Both the position numbers and the translations under genes were made by a program. The notes below the pieces were generated by a model that saw only the letters and a list, made by a program, of their open reading frames with translations, had not been told where the DNA came from and searched no databases. A stretch of DNA of 64,000 nt, taken from positions 78,989 through 142,988 of the forward strand of contig NZ_AYYZ01000025.1 of the NCBI RefSeq assembly GCF_001435375.1, given 5' to 3'. Below are positions 1-9,998 of this stretch, piece after piece; position 1 is the first letter of the stretch, and every line of letters starts with the position of its first letter. The DNA comes from Ligilactobacillus araffinosus DSM 20653 (GTDB lineage Bacteria > Bacillota > Bacilli > Lactobacillales > Lactobacillaceae).

Positions 1-100
1 TTTTACCTTCTTTTACAAATTCAACGTCCACCAATTCAAAATGATGGTCGTCTAAAATCGGTGTAACTAAATCAGTTACAGTTTCTACTACACTGCTCAC
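1..100 (-). CDS. rimP: Ribosome maturation factor RimP, N-terminal part
   Basis: The first 33 codons are visible before the window edge. They read MSSVVETVTDLVTPIL and continue into an ELVDVEFVKEGK stretch, typical of the RimP N-terminal domain, which helps mature the 30S subunit. The start is GTG with a strong GAGGAGG ribosome site 6 bases upstream. In Firmicutes rimP normally follows polC directly; here about 11 kb of other genes lies between them. A terminator hairpin sits just upstream (140-168), so transcription must either read through it or start close by. Identity is confident from context plus sequence; the rest of the gene is outside the window. Confidence 0.85.
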   Translation of the reverse strand, partial: MSSVVETVTDLVTPILDDHHFELVDVEFVKEGK

Positions 101-139
101 TCAATATCCTCCTCGTTTTGCTAAATAACTCCATTCATC

Positions 140-168
140 AAAAAGAGTGAGCATCGCTGCTCACTCTT
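140..168 (-). terminator. Intrinsic terminator before rimP
   Basis: A perfect 11-bp stem (143-153 with 158-168, AAGAGTGAGCA arm, 4-base loop) is followed on the minus strand by a short U run. It would end transcription of the island genes before rimP, or act as a leaky attenuator for rimP, since I see no convincing promoter between it and the rimP start. Confidence 0.8.
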
Positions 169-204
169 ACCGAGTTATTAAAATACAACAAGTAGTGTAA
201 CAGA

Positions 205-2918
205 TTATTTGGAATTTTTCAAATTATTAGGAATTTTGCTTTTTTCATATTTCCAACATAGTGCCAAAATTAACCAAGTAATTAATGAAACAATAATTCC
301 TGCTGTTAATAATGGTGGCCAGAATGACAATTCGATATGATGTTTTCCTTTTGGAACCTTAATTGCTACAAAAGTATTAAACGCCTTATACGTCTTTACC
401 TTTTGTCCGTCAACTCTGGCTGTCCATCCTTTATTATAAGGAATCGATGTCATCATCACATCTTTTTTTCCGCCAGGCATATCAATCGTTCCACATAACT
501 GAAGCTTTCCGTTATATGTAAGTTGTAATTGGTTGTTCATAACGGAACGCATCGTTTTTTCAAAATTTGAAATATTAAATTTATATGCAATTAAATCGTT
601 TAGGCTAACTGGTTTCCCATTATACGGTGAAATTTTGACTTTTATTATACTTCCAGGAGAATTTGCACAAACGTTGAACAACATCGGTTGAGAGCCATTT
701 CCAACACCTGGAACACCATTTTCATTAACTGTTACAACTGCATTCCATAAAATATCAGTTGTTAATTGAACATAGTACGGTTCAGCTGAAACGTTCTCTA
801 AAATTAATTCATACGATGATGACTCATTTTTATTGATTGTCTGTAACAACCCTGTTTGTCCGCCTTTAAGTGAACAGTTTTCCAATTTAACTTGATAGTT
901 AACGGGTTCAAAAAACGTTTCATCTGATCCAACAATCTTATTTAACAGATATGATTGATCATCTGCAGTAAAATCGCTAGATGGAAATTTATCAGCTGAA
1001 ATAACATCCTTACTGGCAGCAAATCCCAATGATAATGCTAAAAGATTTTGATAAATCTTTACTCCATTTAACTTTTTTACTGGAGTATAGAATGAAATGT
1101 CTGGGCGATATGATGAAGGAGGTGTCATATCATTTGAATTTGCTAAATTACTAAATTGATCCACTGGTGCCATAAAGTACTTTACACCCATAACAGAGTC
1201 AACTAATAAATCCCCCCTCAACATAGCTTTCCTTTCCTAAATAATTAGTTGTCCCATTGAATTCATAAATCCAGTAACTGCCGTATTTTGAGTAGATGTA
1301 AATCCAGACATTCCACGATAGCCTACATTAATTGAATCATTTTCACTTCTTTGGAAAGTTTTTCCAATTCGGTAAAAATCTGTTGATTTTTCACGATTAC
1401 TAATCCAAGTAATATCATGATCAAGGTTTGCAACAAAGTCAGTATATGTATTTGCTTGAGCAAATCCAATTGATTTTAACGATTGATAGCCATTATATCC
1501 ACACTCTCCTATCATTAAAAATAATAATAGAAGTTCAGCAATTTCGGTAAGGTGGATTTCCTTAAATTTTTTATTATGACATTCTAATATCCATACTATG
1601 ACTCCAAAAGTCAAAATCATAAATATCAGGGTCGCAATCATGTTAGGAACGGTTAAATAATCCAACTTTTTACTATGTTTTATAAAAACAAAGATCCAAC
1701 AAAGAATAGGAATAAAGAAAGCTATCATCAATTGATAAAGCCTTGGTTTTCCTAATTTACTTAATCCTCTAAGTGCTAATAAAATCATCCATGTAGTTAC
1801 TATATAACTAAAACGGTATGTATAATCAACAGGTGCCTGAAATGCATGCCACAAAATATCTAATGGTTGCCAGCACATGGCAAAAAACATAAATGCCGAT
1901 ACCAACGTTGCCGCAATCTTTTCTTTCCAAGAAATTTTTTAGATAAAAAGTAAAAAATAACTCCAAATAAAATCACTGCACCAACAAATAAGTTTGGAGG
2001 TCCACCTTGAACTTGGCCATCATTAAAAGCTCCAATTATAAATTTAGTTAGCATCTTCCATGGAGCATATTCAAATGTTGCTTGAATTGAACGTTGAGTG
2101 TACACTCCCTTACTCCTTGTAATATCAAAAAAAGTAGGAAGCAATAAAAAGCTAACAGATCCAGCTGCTAATATTGAGCTAATTCCAAATCTAGTAAATC
2201 TCTTTCCAAAATTTTTCCAGCCATTCCACTTACGTACAGCCGTCCAAGCAAAATATAATACAACAAAGATACATATCATATATCCCATATAAAAATTGAT
2301 AAATAAAATCAATGCTAAAAATAATGTATAGTAAAATGATTTATTTTCATCAAAAAGCTTTTCAATTCCATATAATATAAACGGTAGAAATATCAAAGCA
2401 TCAAGCCACATCAAATTTAGTTGGTTAGCTATTATCCATCCCATCAATGAATAGCATACTGTTGCTACTGGAATCCATCTTGGGTTAATCCAATCTGTTT
2501 TTTCTAAAAAATATCCAATAGCAAAACCTGCACATCCATATTTAATTAGAGTTAAAAGTAAAATTCCAATTGGTAAAATACTTTTATTAAAAAATAACAT
2601 AATCAAATTAAATGGGCTTAATAAATAGTATGCCCATAATCCAATGGTTTCACCACCAATTCCATTCGTAAAAGAATATAATAATTGAGAAGGATGGTGA
2701 AGTAAGGTATCTCGATAAAAAGCAAAAAAGTCGATATATTGCTCTCCCATATCCCAAGTTAAAATTGAAGAATTTCCAAATGGAGTCATTTTTAAAAGAG
2801 CAAAAACAACTAACATTACAATAAACGGTAATCCAAAATATATGCTTCGTTTAATAATTCTTTCTCTATTGTTTCCAAGCATCTTTTTAATAGAATCACT
2901 CTTGTTTTTAATGTCCAT
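205..2918 (-). pseudogene. yfhO: YfhO-family multi-spanning membrane protein, broken by a frameshift and an in-frame stop
   Basis: Three consecutive open segments (2918 to about 1919, 1922 to 1237, 1236 to 205) add up to one YfhO-like protein of about 900 residues. The first carries the family's WDMGEQYIDFF-like loop and many membrane helices, the second a WHAFQAPVDYTYRFSY segment and an STQNT motif, the third a VDSVMGVKYF motif, a soluble region and a final helix. The first break is a one-base loss in an A-run (coding strand) at 1919-1922; joining frames restores KKKIAATLVSAF. The second is a TAG at 1237-1239 in the same frame as what follows. YfhO proteins are GT-C-type enzymes proposed to move sugars from polyprenyl phosphate onto lipoteichoic acid. 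The gene is probably inactive. The A-run break could be a sequencing error, but two lesions make decay more likely. Confidence 0.75.
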
Positions 2919-2952
2919 TACACCTTACTCCTGTTTATGAATTTCTTCTATT

Positions 2953-4623
2953 TTAATGTTGCTTAAAAATTTTAATATTGAAAATTATACATACAATAAT
3001 TGAAATCAACCACGCAATCCGCGCTAATAATGTATATCCATATTTAACTTCAATCTTATTACTGCCATCTACCAAATTAACTTGAGTTGCTCCATCAGCA
3101 TCTGAAGGCTGTGCTGCTTGATGAACCCCATTAACAGTTACCTTTTCACCTGGGAAAAAGTAAACAGGTAAAATGGCTGTCGTTGAACCATCAGAATCAT
3201 AACTGAATTTCATATTATATGAATCAGACATTTTATGTTTTACATGTTGCCAATTATCGTTTGCATATATTTTATAGTCACTTATATATCCTGCATCTCC
3301 ATTAGATTTTGCTGGATAATAATCACCTAATCCATTAAAATCTGCTTTTTTTGTAATTTGACTCAAATAAAAGTGACTATTTGATCCTACATGATAGCCA
3401 TCCATCTGATTTACACCAGTCATTGTCCCCCAATGAGCAAATAAAACTCCTAAAATTAAAACATTAAATAGCTTAATTGACTTACTCTGCGAATAATTTA
3501 TTTGATAATCCTTAACTAACTCACTTGCTGCAACTGGGAAAAGAAGCGATGCCATTGTAATAAATCTCCATGGAAATTGTAATAAACCAAACATATTCTG
3601 AAAAACATCCCATGGGAAAAGTGATGTTGTAATAAATGTAAAGAAAACCGCCGCAAACAATACATCTTTAAAAAATCCTTTAATTTTCTTCAAATTCAAA
3701 ATAATTACAACAAATAAAATTAGAAATACTGGATTAAAGACATCTCTACTACCCGCGATGTTATTTAATGACCAATCAAGTAATTGACGTGGAATTAACG
3801 AACATACATATAAATTCATCGGTCCTGGCCCATTTACTTTAACAGTTAACATCGTTTGTAACATTGGAACAAGAAAACCTAGTCCTAGTACAATGCTCAT
3901 CCCTGTTGCCTTAAGTAATGCAATAAAACGTTGCTTATTCATTTGTTTTTTCACTAAATTTAAACAAATAAAAAATAAGACTAATAATGCAGCAATTACT
4001 AAAGATAAAACATGAGTATAAACAAGTAACGTCATTCCAATAACAAGAGTTTTCCAGTGTGGAGTCTTTTCATAGAAAATTTGGAAAATTCCCAACAAGA
4101 CAAGTGGGAAGAAAGTCATTGAAATAACTTCTCCCATATCTACTCGAAAATAAATATCTGAAGTACGGCAAATAGCAAAAGTATATAATATAGCCGCAAA
4201 AATCGATGGAAGCGTTGTTTGTTTCATACGTTTTACACATTGATATGTAATTTCAAGAGTTGCAAATGTTATTAAGAGAAAATAAATATAATAACCGCCA
4301 ACCAAACTTCCAGTTAATTTGATTAACAAATACATTGGGTAAATAGTTCCCCAAGGATACATTAAATTAACAGCAGACGCATTATGTTGAAAATATTTAA
4401 AATTAATCGGTGATTTCCAAATATTTTCAAGACTCATGACTCTTGAAAAATTAAATTGGCCATCAATATCTGCTTTAATAATTGGCTGTCCTTTTGTATT
4501 AAAGAAAAATATTAAATAACAAAAGCTTAAAATTATAAAAAATATAATTCTAATTAAGTTACGTTTTACATTATCGTTTAATTTAAATGATGTAGAAATA
4601 TTCTTTTTATTATTCTCCTGCAC
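2953..4623 (-). CDS. Large polytopic membrane protein, probable GT-C-type glycosyltransferase
   Basis: About 556 residues. A short cytoplasmic start is followed by roughly ten membrane helices, an extracytoplasmic region near residues 400-530 and a last helix. The region VYFFPGEKVTVNGVHQ resembles the C-terminal domain of YfhO-type and other polymer-modifying membrane proteins. I chose the GTG at 4623 over the TTG at 4626 because the AGGAGG site is better spaced (8 bases). It lies 22 bases downstream of the GT39-like gene and immediately upstream of broken yfhO, in one minus-strand run with the CsbB-type enzyme at 7225. The likely role is transfer of lipid-linked sugar to an envelope polymer; that is inferred from topology and neighbours, not from a catalytic motif. 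Confidence 0.6.
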   Translation of the reverse strand: MQENNKKNISTSFKLNDNVKRNLIRIIFFIILSFCYLIFFFNTKGQPIIKADIDGQFNFSRVMSLENIWKSPINFKYFQHNASAVNLMYPWGTIYPMYLLIKLTGSLVGGYYIYFLLITFATLEITYQCVKRMKQTTLPSIFAAILYTFAICRTSDIYFRVDMGEVISMTFFPLVLLGIFQIFYEKTPHWKTLVIGMTLLVYTHVLSLVIAALLVLFFICLNLVKKQMNKQRFIALLKATGMSIVLGLGFLVPMLQTMLTVKVNGPGPMNLYVCSLIPRQLLDWSLNNIAGSRDVFNPVFLILFVVIILNLKKIKGFFKDVLFAAVFFTFITTSLFPWDVFQNMFGLLQFPWRFITMASLLFPVAASELVKDYQINYSQSKSIKLFNVLILGVLFAHWGTMTGVNQMDGYHVGSNSHFYLSQITKKADFNGLGDYYPAKSNGDAGYISDYKIYANDNWQHVKHKMSDSYNMKFSYDSDGSTTAILPVYFFPGEKVTVNGVHQAAQPSDADGATQVNLVDGSNKIEVKYGYTLLARIAWLISIIVCIIFNIKIFKQH

Positions 4624-4648
4624 CAATATTTCCTCCTTAACATATTAA

Positions 4649-6241
4649 TTATTTGTTATAAAATACAGTGTAACTATGTCCATTAACATTCATTTTTATG
4701 TAAGATAATGATTTTAAATAGTCATAATTATCAACGTCTTTTGTTTGAACTATGTAAGCAGATTTTCCAGATTGAAGTTGTTGTGGAAGATCTGTATGAT
4801 ACTTTTGTAACGAATCCATATCGTTGGGGTTTGGATCTTCTAAGCATCGCATAAACGAATCACAGTCAAATGGAATACCATAATAATTATCTACATTTAA
4901 TTTATTAAGTTTTGAAATAAAATTTCTTGATTCTTTAAAATTAATAATATATCCAGGAAACTGATTTATTGTTAATTCCTTATTCAAATAATCTGTAAAA
5001 TAATAATTTGTAAATATTCCTGTTGAAATGAAAATTATACCTATTGTAATTGCTTTAATGATAAATTTTTTCTTTAAATTCAATAATTTTCCAAGTCCTA
5101 ATCCTGACCATATACTCAAAACAACTATTATAATTGACCAGTGATTAAAGTTGGGGAGTACAAGTAATAAGATAGGTACTAACATCAATGATAACAAAAT
5201 TAAATTCTTTGAGAATTTGTCTTCTTTATTATTTTTTCTTCCAAATAATCCTATAACCGCTAAAACAAACATTAATAGATGGATGATCGAATAATTAGGA
5301 ATGCTAGAATGAAACATTAAATCGTTTCCCGTTACTAATTGTTTCAAGCTATCAAATGTGTTGTTTACTATATTGTCAATTATATTTCCTTTGAAGGTAA
5401 TCATTGAACTTCCTGCACGCGTTGCCCCAAGAGCCCCAACAGAAAACCATAAAATCTTAAATGGTTTAACACCACAAAATTGAACAAGTAAATAACAAAT
5501 TATTGGAATTAATAAAATAAAGCTAACCAAAATACTTGCTATGATATCTTTCTGATTAAAATTCTTACATTTAAGTTGAATATAAATAACACATGCAAAT
5601 AAGAAAGGTAAAATTATCCATAATCCTACATAACAATATGAAAGTAAAGCAATCAAAAATAGTGAAATGTAACCGTATATTTTTTTATGTTCTGATACTG
5701 ATATAAAAATACATCCTAAAATTGAAATAAAAAATGGCACAACAATACTGCAGTCTAATGCCCATCTTCCATACATTAATAACCATTCACAAGTCGTTAA
5801 TGAGATAGTGATACCAACTACATAATTGGAATTTATCTTTATCCTTAGTAGTGAATATATTAAGAATATGACACTGAAAATAGTTAAAAAAGCCATTGGA
5901 AATCGAAATGCTGCTAAATTCATCCCGAAAGCTTTCATAAAAGGAATTGCTAAATGTCCATATAAAACAGATTGTCCTCCAGAAGATAATGAATATACTG
6001 GATTATGCATTAAATGTGAATCGATTCCATAATGAGCCAATGCCCAAGAATCATACATCGCAAAAGATTCATCACCAAAGAATCCAGGAATTTTTCCTAA
6101 TAGAACTAATTCAAATACAGTGAAAAAAATTAAACATCCACCAATTACAATTTTTTGAATAGTATTTATATCACTTTTAACAACGATATAAATAATCCCT
6201 AAAACGAAGAATAAAATACTTAAGGTTATAATTCCACTCAT
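4649..6241 (-). CDS. GT39/ArnT-like membrane glycosyltransferase
   Basis: 530 residues with about 11-12 membrane helices and a C-terminal extracytoplasmic segment. Near residue 57 the first outer loop reads FGDESFAMYDSWALAHYG, the acidic DE-type motif seen in dolichyl/undecaprenyl-phosphate sugar transferases of families GT39 and GT83. A second loop follows with PVYSLSSGGQSVLYGH. The ATG start has an AGGAG site 5-6 bases upstream. It follows the polyprenyl-phosphate glycosyltransferase gene by 21 bases, which suggests that gene makes its lipid-linked sugar donor. The acceptor (teichoic acid, polysaccharide or protein) cannot be read from sequence. Confidence 0.65.
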   Translation of the reverse strand: MSGIITLSILFFVLGIIYIVVKSDINTIQKIVIGGCLIFFTVFELVLLGKIPGFFGDESFAMYDSWALAHYGIDSHLMHNPVYSLSSGGQSVLYGHLAIPFMKAFGMNLAAFRFPMAFLTIFSVIFLIYSLLRIKINSNYVVGITISLTTCEWLLMYGRWALDCSIVVPFFISILGCIFISVSEHKKIYGYISLFLIALLSYCYVGLWIILPFLFACVIYIQLKCKNFNQKDIIASILVSFILLIPIICYLLVQFCGVKPFKILWFSVGALGATRAGSSMITFKGNIIDNIVNNTFDSLKQLVTGNDLMFHSSIPNYSIIHLLMFVLAVIGLFGRKNNKEDKFSKNLILLSLMLVPILLLVLPNFNHWSIIIVVLSIWSGLGLGKLLNLKKKFIIKAITIGIIFISTGIFTNYYFTDYLNKELTINQFPGYIINFKESRNFISKLNKLNVDNYYGIPFDCDSFMRCLEDPNPNDMDSLQKYHTDLPQQLQSGKSAYIVQTKDVDNYDYLKSLSYIKMNVNGHSYTVFYNK

Positions 6242-6262
6242 TCCTACTCCTCTTCCTTTTAA

Positions 6263-7225
6263 CTAAAACTTATCCGAATAATCATCTTCCTCAATCGTAA
6301 ATCTTGGACGACCTTTTACCTCAGAATAAATCTTACCAATATATTCTCCAATCACACTGATACAAATCATTTGAACTCCACCAAGAACCCAGATTGAAAT
6401 CATCATTGATGACCAACCAGCAACAACATGCCCGAAACAACGCTGAATAAAAGTATAAATCATTAAAATAATTCCAATAAAGACAACACCAATTCCTAAG
6501 CCCATAATCAATTTAATAGGAACTGTTGAAAACGAAGTGATTCCGTCTAACGCAAACTTGATCATTTTCTTTAATGGATATTTTGATTCGCCGGCGAAAC
6601 GCTCTTTTCGCGCGTAGTAAACCTTAGCTGATGGAAAGCCAACCATTGGTACCATTCCACGCAGGAACAAGTTTCGTTCTTTAAATTGAAGCAATGTTTC
6701 GACTGCTCGCTTACTCATTAACCGATAATCAGCGGAATTTGGAACCATATTAACCCCTAACTTCTTCATCAAATCATAGAATACAAGCGCCGTCTTTCGC
6801 TTGAATGCTGTATCGGTATCACGATTGTTCCGTACACCGTAGACAATGTCCTTCCCCTCATGGTACTTTCGAACCATCTTTGGAATGGCATTGATATCAT
6901 CCTGAAGATCAGCATCAATTGTAATCATCATATCTGAATAGTTAACTGCCGTTGTTAAGCCAGCAACTAGTGCATTTTGGTGACCAAAGTTCCGGCTGAA
7001 CTTGATTCCAGCAATATAATCATGTTGTTCTTCAAACTTTTGAATTAAACTCCATGTTTTATCCTTGCTACCATCATCGACAAACAAAATTTTACTGTTA
7101 TCAGCAACTTTTCGTTCATCAATCATATTTTCAAGAACTTCCCCAAGCTCTTTAACAGTTTCTGGTAATACTGCCTCTTCGTTGTAACATGGGACAATAA
7201 TCGTTAATATTTTTTCTTTTCTCAT
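6263..7225 (-). CDS. csbB: CsbB/GtrB-type polyprenyl-phosphate glycosyltransferase (GT2)
   Basis: 320 residues. A GT-A domain occupies about residues 1-225: TIIVPCYNEE at the N-terminus, LFVDDGSKDKT, then the metal-binding DADLQDD, and RNLFLRGMVP. Two C-terminal membrane helices follow. This is the layout of DPM1/GtrB enzymes that put a sugar from a nucleotide donor onto undecaprenyl phosphate at the cytoplasmic face. The ATG at 7225 is preferred over an upstream TTG because an AAAGG site sits 7 bases before it. In Bacillus subtilis csbB is next to yfhO and works with it on lipoteichoic acid; here the same pair is joined by two more GT-C-like proteins. Confidence 0.85.
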   Translation of the reverse strand: MRKEKILTIIVPCYNEEAVLPETVKELGEVLENMIDERKVADNSKILFVDDGSKDKTWSLIQKFEEQHDYIAGIKFSRNFGHQNALVAGLTTAVNYSDMMITIDADLQDDINAIPKMVRKYHEGKDIVYGVRNNRDTDTAFKRKTALVFYDLMKKLGVNMVPNSADYRLMSKRAVETLLQFKERNLFLRGMVPMVGFPSAKVYYARKERFAGESKYPLKKMIKFALDGITSFSTVPIKLIMGLGIGVVFIGIILMIYTFIQRCFGHVVAGWSSMMISIWVLGGVQMICISVIGEYIGKIYSEVKGRPRFTIEEDDYSDKF

Positions 7226-7310
7226 TACTTGACCTTTCAATACAGTAATTATTGTACAGAAAAAGATTATGAAATTTTATTTCAAAAATAAATTCTTTTT
7301 TATCTTCACA

Positions 7311-7344
7311 AAAAAAGCAACTTCTCTATACAGCGAAATTGCTT
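7311..7344 (-). terminator. Second hairpin after the acyltransferase gene
   Basis: Arms AAGCAATTTC and GAAGTTGCTT (one internal mismatch) with a run of U on the minus strand. It lies between the acyltransferase gene and csbB and would separate the two transcription units. No clear promoter for csbB could be read downstream of it. Confidence 0.6.
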
Positions 7345-7439
7345 AAATATCAATATCAGTTAACTAATATAAATTTTAAAAAAATTTTGATTAAACGTCA
7401 AATACTTTTCGCTAGATCAATATTGATTTTTCATAAATC

Positions 7440-7459
7440 AAAAAAGGTGAGACACCCTT
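7440..7459 (-). terminator. Terminator after acyltransferase gene
   Basis: A compact hairpin, AAGGGTG-UCU-CACCUU, with a G-U wobble followed by a U run on the minus strand, 20 bases past the stop at 7481. Confidence 0.6.
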
Positions 7460-7480
7460 CAGTATTCCACCATCTTACAG

Positions 7481-8587
7481 CTATTTACTTCTGCTGAATC
7501 TGTTAAAGACAAATGAAATTGCATTAAAAATCAAAATTCTGACATAATCGATCAACGAACAAATGATGAAAATCAACGGGCACACAATTACCGCTATAAT
7601 CAAGTAATGTTTTACATTTGGAACCAATAAAGCTGGCATTTTAAGCCACTTAAGCCAAATCATTTGCTCCATGATTGGATTATCGTGAATCAGATAAACG
7701 CCAAAGGTGGTTGCCGCAATTGCGTTGATCAACCGGTTGTGGCCGAGATGTATATTCTTGAAAAGCAAAATGATTCCCGTTGCCATTAAAACAATTGAAG
7801 GACTGAATTGTCCTGCAATATTGATAAAGCTATTGTGATAGAACTGTTGATTATGCGTCGTTGCGCCCATGTAGTCATAGTAAAAGATCACGGCTGCCAT
7901 CAAAATAGCCCCAGCAATTGTCAAGAATGTTCCTAAAAGACATTCATGCTTCGTACCATAAAGACGGATATAACCGCCAATAAGATAATACAAAATAAAG
8001 ACAACCAATTGACCATACCAGCCATAACTTCCAAAATTCGGAATCAGTGTTGGAACCAGCGTAAACGTAATGGCAATGATGATGATCAAATTCCGGTATT
8101 GCTGGCGGGTAATATTATGTAATGCAACGTTGATGTACGGATAAACCAAATATAATAAGATGTATTCACTTACAAACCAGCAACTATTATAGAAAAGCGG
8201 TAAGAACGTTTGTTGAAGAACAATCGTATTCTTGGGATTTACCCATTTAAAGTGCACGGCAACAAAGTAAATGATGATTGAGTAAAGATAAACTTGAACG
8301 ATTAACATCAAAATCTTTTTGAAAGATTTCTTCCCGTTGATCGAAGAATTTACTAAAAAATACCCTGAAATCATTACGAAGATTCCAACAGCAACCTTTC
8401 CCAGCGTTGCGACCATCTGACCCGTAAAGGTTGTTAACCAAACATTGGTAGCAACTGGCGTCCAGCCACCAATACTTGTATTATTATTCAACAATCCGTG
8501 AACAACTGAATGGTGGAAGATAATGAAAAGCATTGCGATAATTCTCAATAATTCAAAGTTCGAATTTCTCTCTTTCTTTAATCCCAC
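7481..8587 (-). CDS. Membrane-bound acyltransferase family 3 protein
   Basis: 368 residues with about ten membrane helices. The N-terminal signature NSNFELLRIIAMLFIIFHHS carries the R-x10-H pattern of acyltransferase-3 enzymes, which move acyl (usually acetyl) groups across the membrane onto sugars or cell-wall polymers. There is no extra SGNH domain, so it is not a full OatA. The start is GTG with an AGAGGTG site. It is flanked by terminators on both sides and so forms its own transcript, between the envelope glycosylation genes and the small membrane-protein genes. O-acetylation of a surface polymer is the likely job; the substrate is unknown. Confidence 0.8.
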   Translation of the reverse strand: MGLKKERNSNFELLRIIAMLFIIFHHSVVHGLLNNNTSIGGWTPVATNVWLTTFTGQMVATLGKVAVGIFVMISGYFLVNSSINGKKSFKKILMLIVQVYLYSIIIYFVAVHFKWVNPKNTIVLQQTFLPLFYNSCWFVSEYILLYLVYPYINVALHNITRQQYRNLIIIIAITFTLVPTLIPNFGSYGWYGQLVVFILYYLIGGYIRLYGTKHECLLGTFLTIAGAILMAAVIFYYDYMGATTHNQQFYHNSFINIAGQFSPSIVLMATGIILLFKNIHLGHNRLINAIAATTFGVYLIHDNPIMEQMIWLKWLKMPALLVPNVKHYLIIAVIVCPLIFIICSLIDYVRILIFNAISFVFNRFSRSK

Positions 8588-8675
8588 AATTACACCTCTA
8601 ATTATTTATGTATCAGTACCTAATTTAATGAAAGATTGACTAAAGGTCAAATATTTTTAATAATTTTATCTCATC

Positions 8676-8704
8676 AAAAAAATGGAACGCAACACTACGC
8701 TCCA
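8676..8704 (-). terminator. Intrinsic terminator upstream of acyltransferase gene
   Basis: Stem TGGAGCG/CGTTCCA with one wobble and a run of seven U on the minus strand. It ends a transcript arriving from higher coordinates, which is mild support for a gene at 8802-9014. Confidence 0.7.
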
Positions 8705-8801
8705 CCGTACAATCATTAATTTGATATTTTTATTTTATCCTTAATTATTCATAAATCAAGCTTGATTTAAATTTTTTATGGATATTTAAGGTTTTATGGC
8801 G

Positions 8802-9014
8802 TTACCACTTTTTCTTTATTGCATGGCGGTTTCTTTCAAGATTCTTAGAAGTTAAAATGCTGCTAATTAAATCCTTAATCTTATTCGGCAAATCTTCCCA
8901 AAGAAAATCAACCAGAACGATATAGCTCATCCATAAATCTAAAATCAATTCAATTAATTCACATCCCCACTCAATTAACTGATTTAAAGCCGTACTTTGA
9001 TTTTTACTATACAC
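8802..9014 (-). CDS. Small hypothetical protein, uncertain
   Basis: A 70-residue frame with a GTG start, Trp- and Leu-rich in the middle and basic at the end (ERNRHAIKKKW). The ribosome site is poor: GGAG directly abuts the start. A terminator 100 bases downstream on the same strand suggests that something is transcribed here. I do not recognise the protein, and a chance frame is quite possible. Confidence 0.25.
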   Translation of the reverse strand: MYSKNQSTALNQLIEWGCELIELILDLWMSYIVLVDFLWEDLPNKIKDLISSILTSKNLERNRHAIKKKW

Positions 9015-9383
9015 TCCACTACTTAAAGGTCAGCAAACTTAGAATTTATAGATCTTTAACCTCTTCTTAATTCCTAAATAGTAGAATCTTACTTCATATA
9101 CTAGAAGTTTAACAAAAATAATTCAAAACGCCAAAGTATCCCAAAAGAGAAATGTGTACTCAGCTTTAAATAACGTAATTGACGTTAGAGTCCAATCACG
9201 ATGATTAACTGTTTATAATAATTCTACCATCCGATATTAAGAGAATCATTATACGCTTTAAGAGGTCAATATATTTTTTATTAAGATTCAGCATTATATA
9301 ATTTGTTACATTATGAAAAAATTACATCTAACTATATAATTAATTTTATATTTAAAACTAAATATGTCGGAAATAATATAATT
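9015..9383. other. Gene-free AT-rich stretch in the island
   Basis: About 370 bases without a credible gene on either strand, rich in A/T runs. I see no RNA gene, repeat or strong hairpin in it. Confidence 0.5.
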
Positions 9384-9851
9384 TTAAAATAACTTTTCTT
9401 TCAAATCCTTTTTCAACCGTGAACATGCCTCTTCCAATTCTTTAAAATTTTCTTTTGTGAGAAAATATAGATTTCCATTTACTGAATCTTCATTTTTTAG
9501 ACTAATTTTAAAGTCTCCTATTGGTCCTCCTAAAGGGACTCTACTTATTGGATTTATTTTTCCAATTATCGATATTTTTTCAATATTTTCAAAATTGATT
9601 TTTTTCACTTTACATCTAAATATTTTAAATACACGTGTAATTATAAACTTATTTTCAAAATCTATAATTAACACCGGTTTTTTCCTAAGATATAGAAAAC
9701 GATAAAAATAAATAATAAAAACAAATACCCAAAATAAAATCCAAAAAGATTTAGCATTTCCGTTCCAAAAAAAATATATAAATCCCAATATACTTAAAAG
9801 CATGAGCAGCCATATAACATTAGATTGAATCGCTTCAAACCTATTTTTCAT
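9384..9851 (-). CDS. Small membrane protein, paralogue 3 of 3
   Basis: 155 residues. Two close membrane helices (about 12-32 and 35-52) are followed by a soluble, beta-rich domain that starts with PVLIIDFENKFIITRVF and ends in an amphipathic helix, LEEACSRLKKDLKEKLF. The two genes upstream share this plan: an N-terminal W-containing start, two helices, a DF...I strand pair, an FD/FE-I-KIS strand and a final LKxEL helix. The fold resembles bacterial PH-like membrane proteins, but the function is unknown. A terminator at 9891-9926 separates it from paralogue 2. Confidence 0.6.
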   Translation of the reverse strand: MKNRFEAIQSNVIWLLMLLSILGFIYFFWNGNAKSFWILFWVFVFIIYFYRFLYLRKKPVLIIDFENKFIITRVFKIFRCKVKKINFENIEKISIIGKINPISRVPLGGPIGDFKISLKNEDSVNGNLYFLTKENFKELEEACSRLKKDLKEKLF

Positions 9852-9890
9852 TTAGAATCCCCCCTAGATCTTTTGTAACATCCGTAATTA

Positions 9891-9926
9891 CAAAAATAGC
9901 CCTCATCATCGCTATTACAGGCTATT
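9891..9926 (-). terminator. Terminator between paralogues
   Basis: Stem AATAGCC/GGCTATT with an 18-base loop, followed by UUUU on the minus strand. Confidence 0.55.
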
Positions 9927-9998
9927 CATTCTATTTTTATTCATCTGTTAAACGTTTCAGTAAATAACAATAAAAATTATATGTATGTAAATTAGTTA

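Noticed and set aside
8247..8441. 64-codon frame inside the acyltransferase gene
   Set aside because: Same-strand shadow in another frame without a ribosome site.
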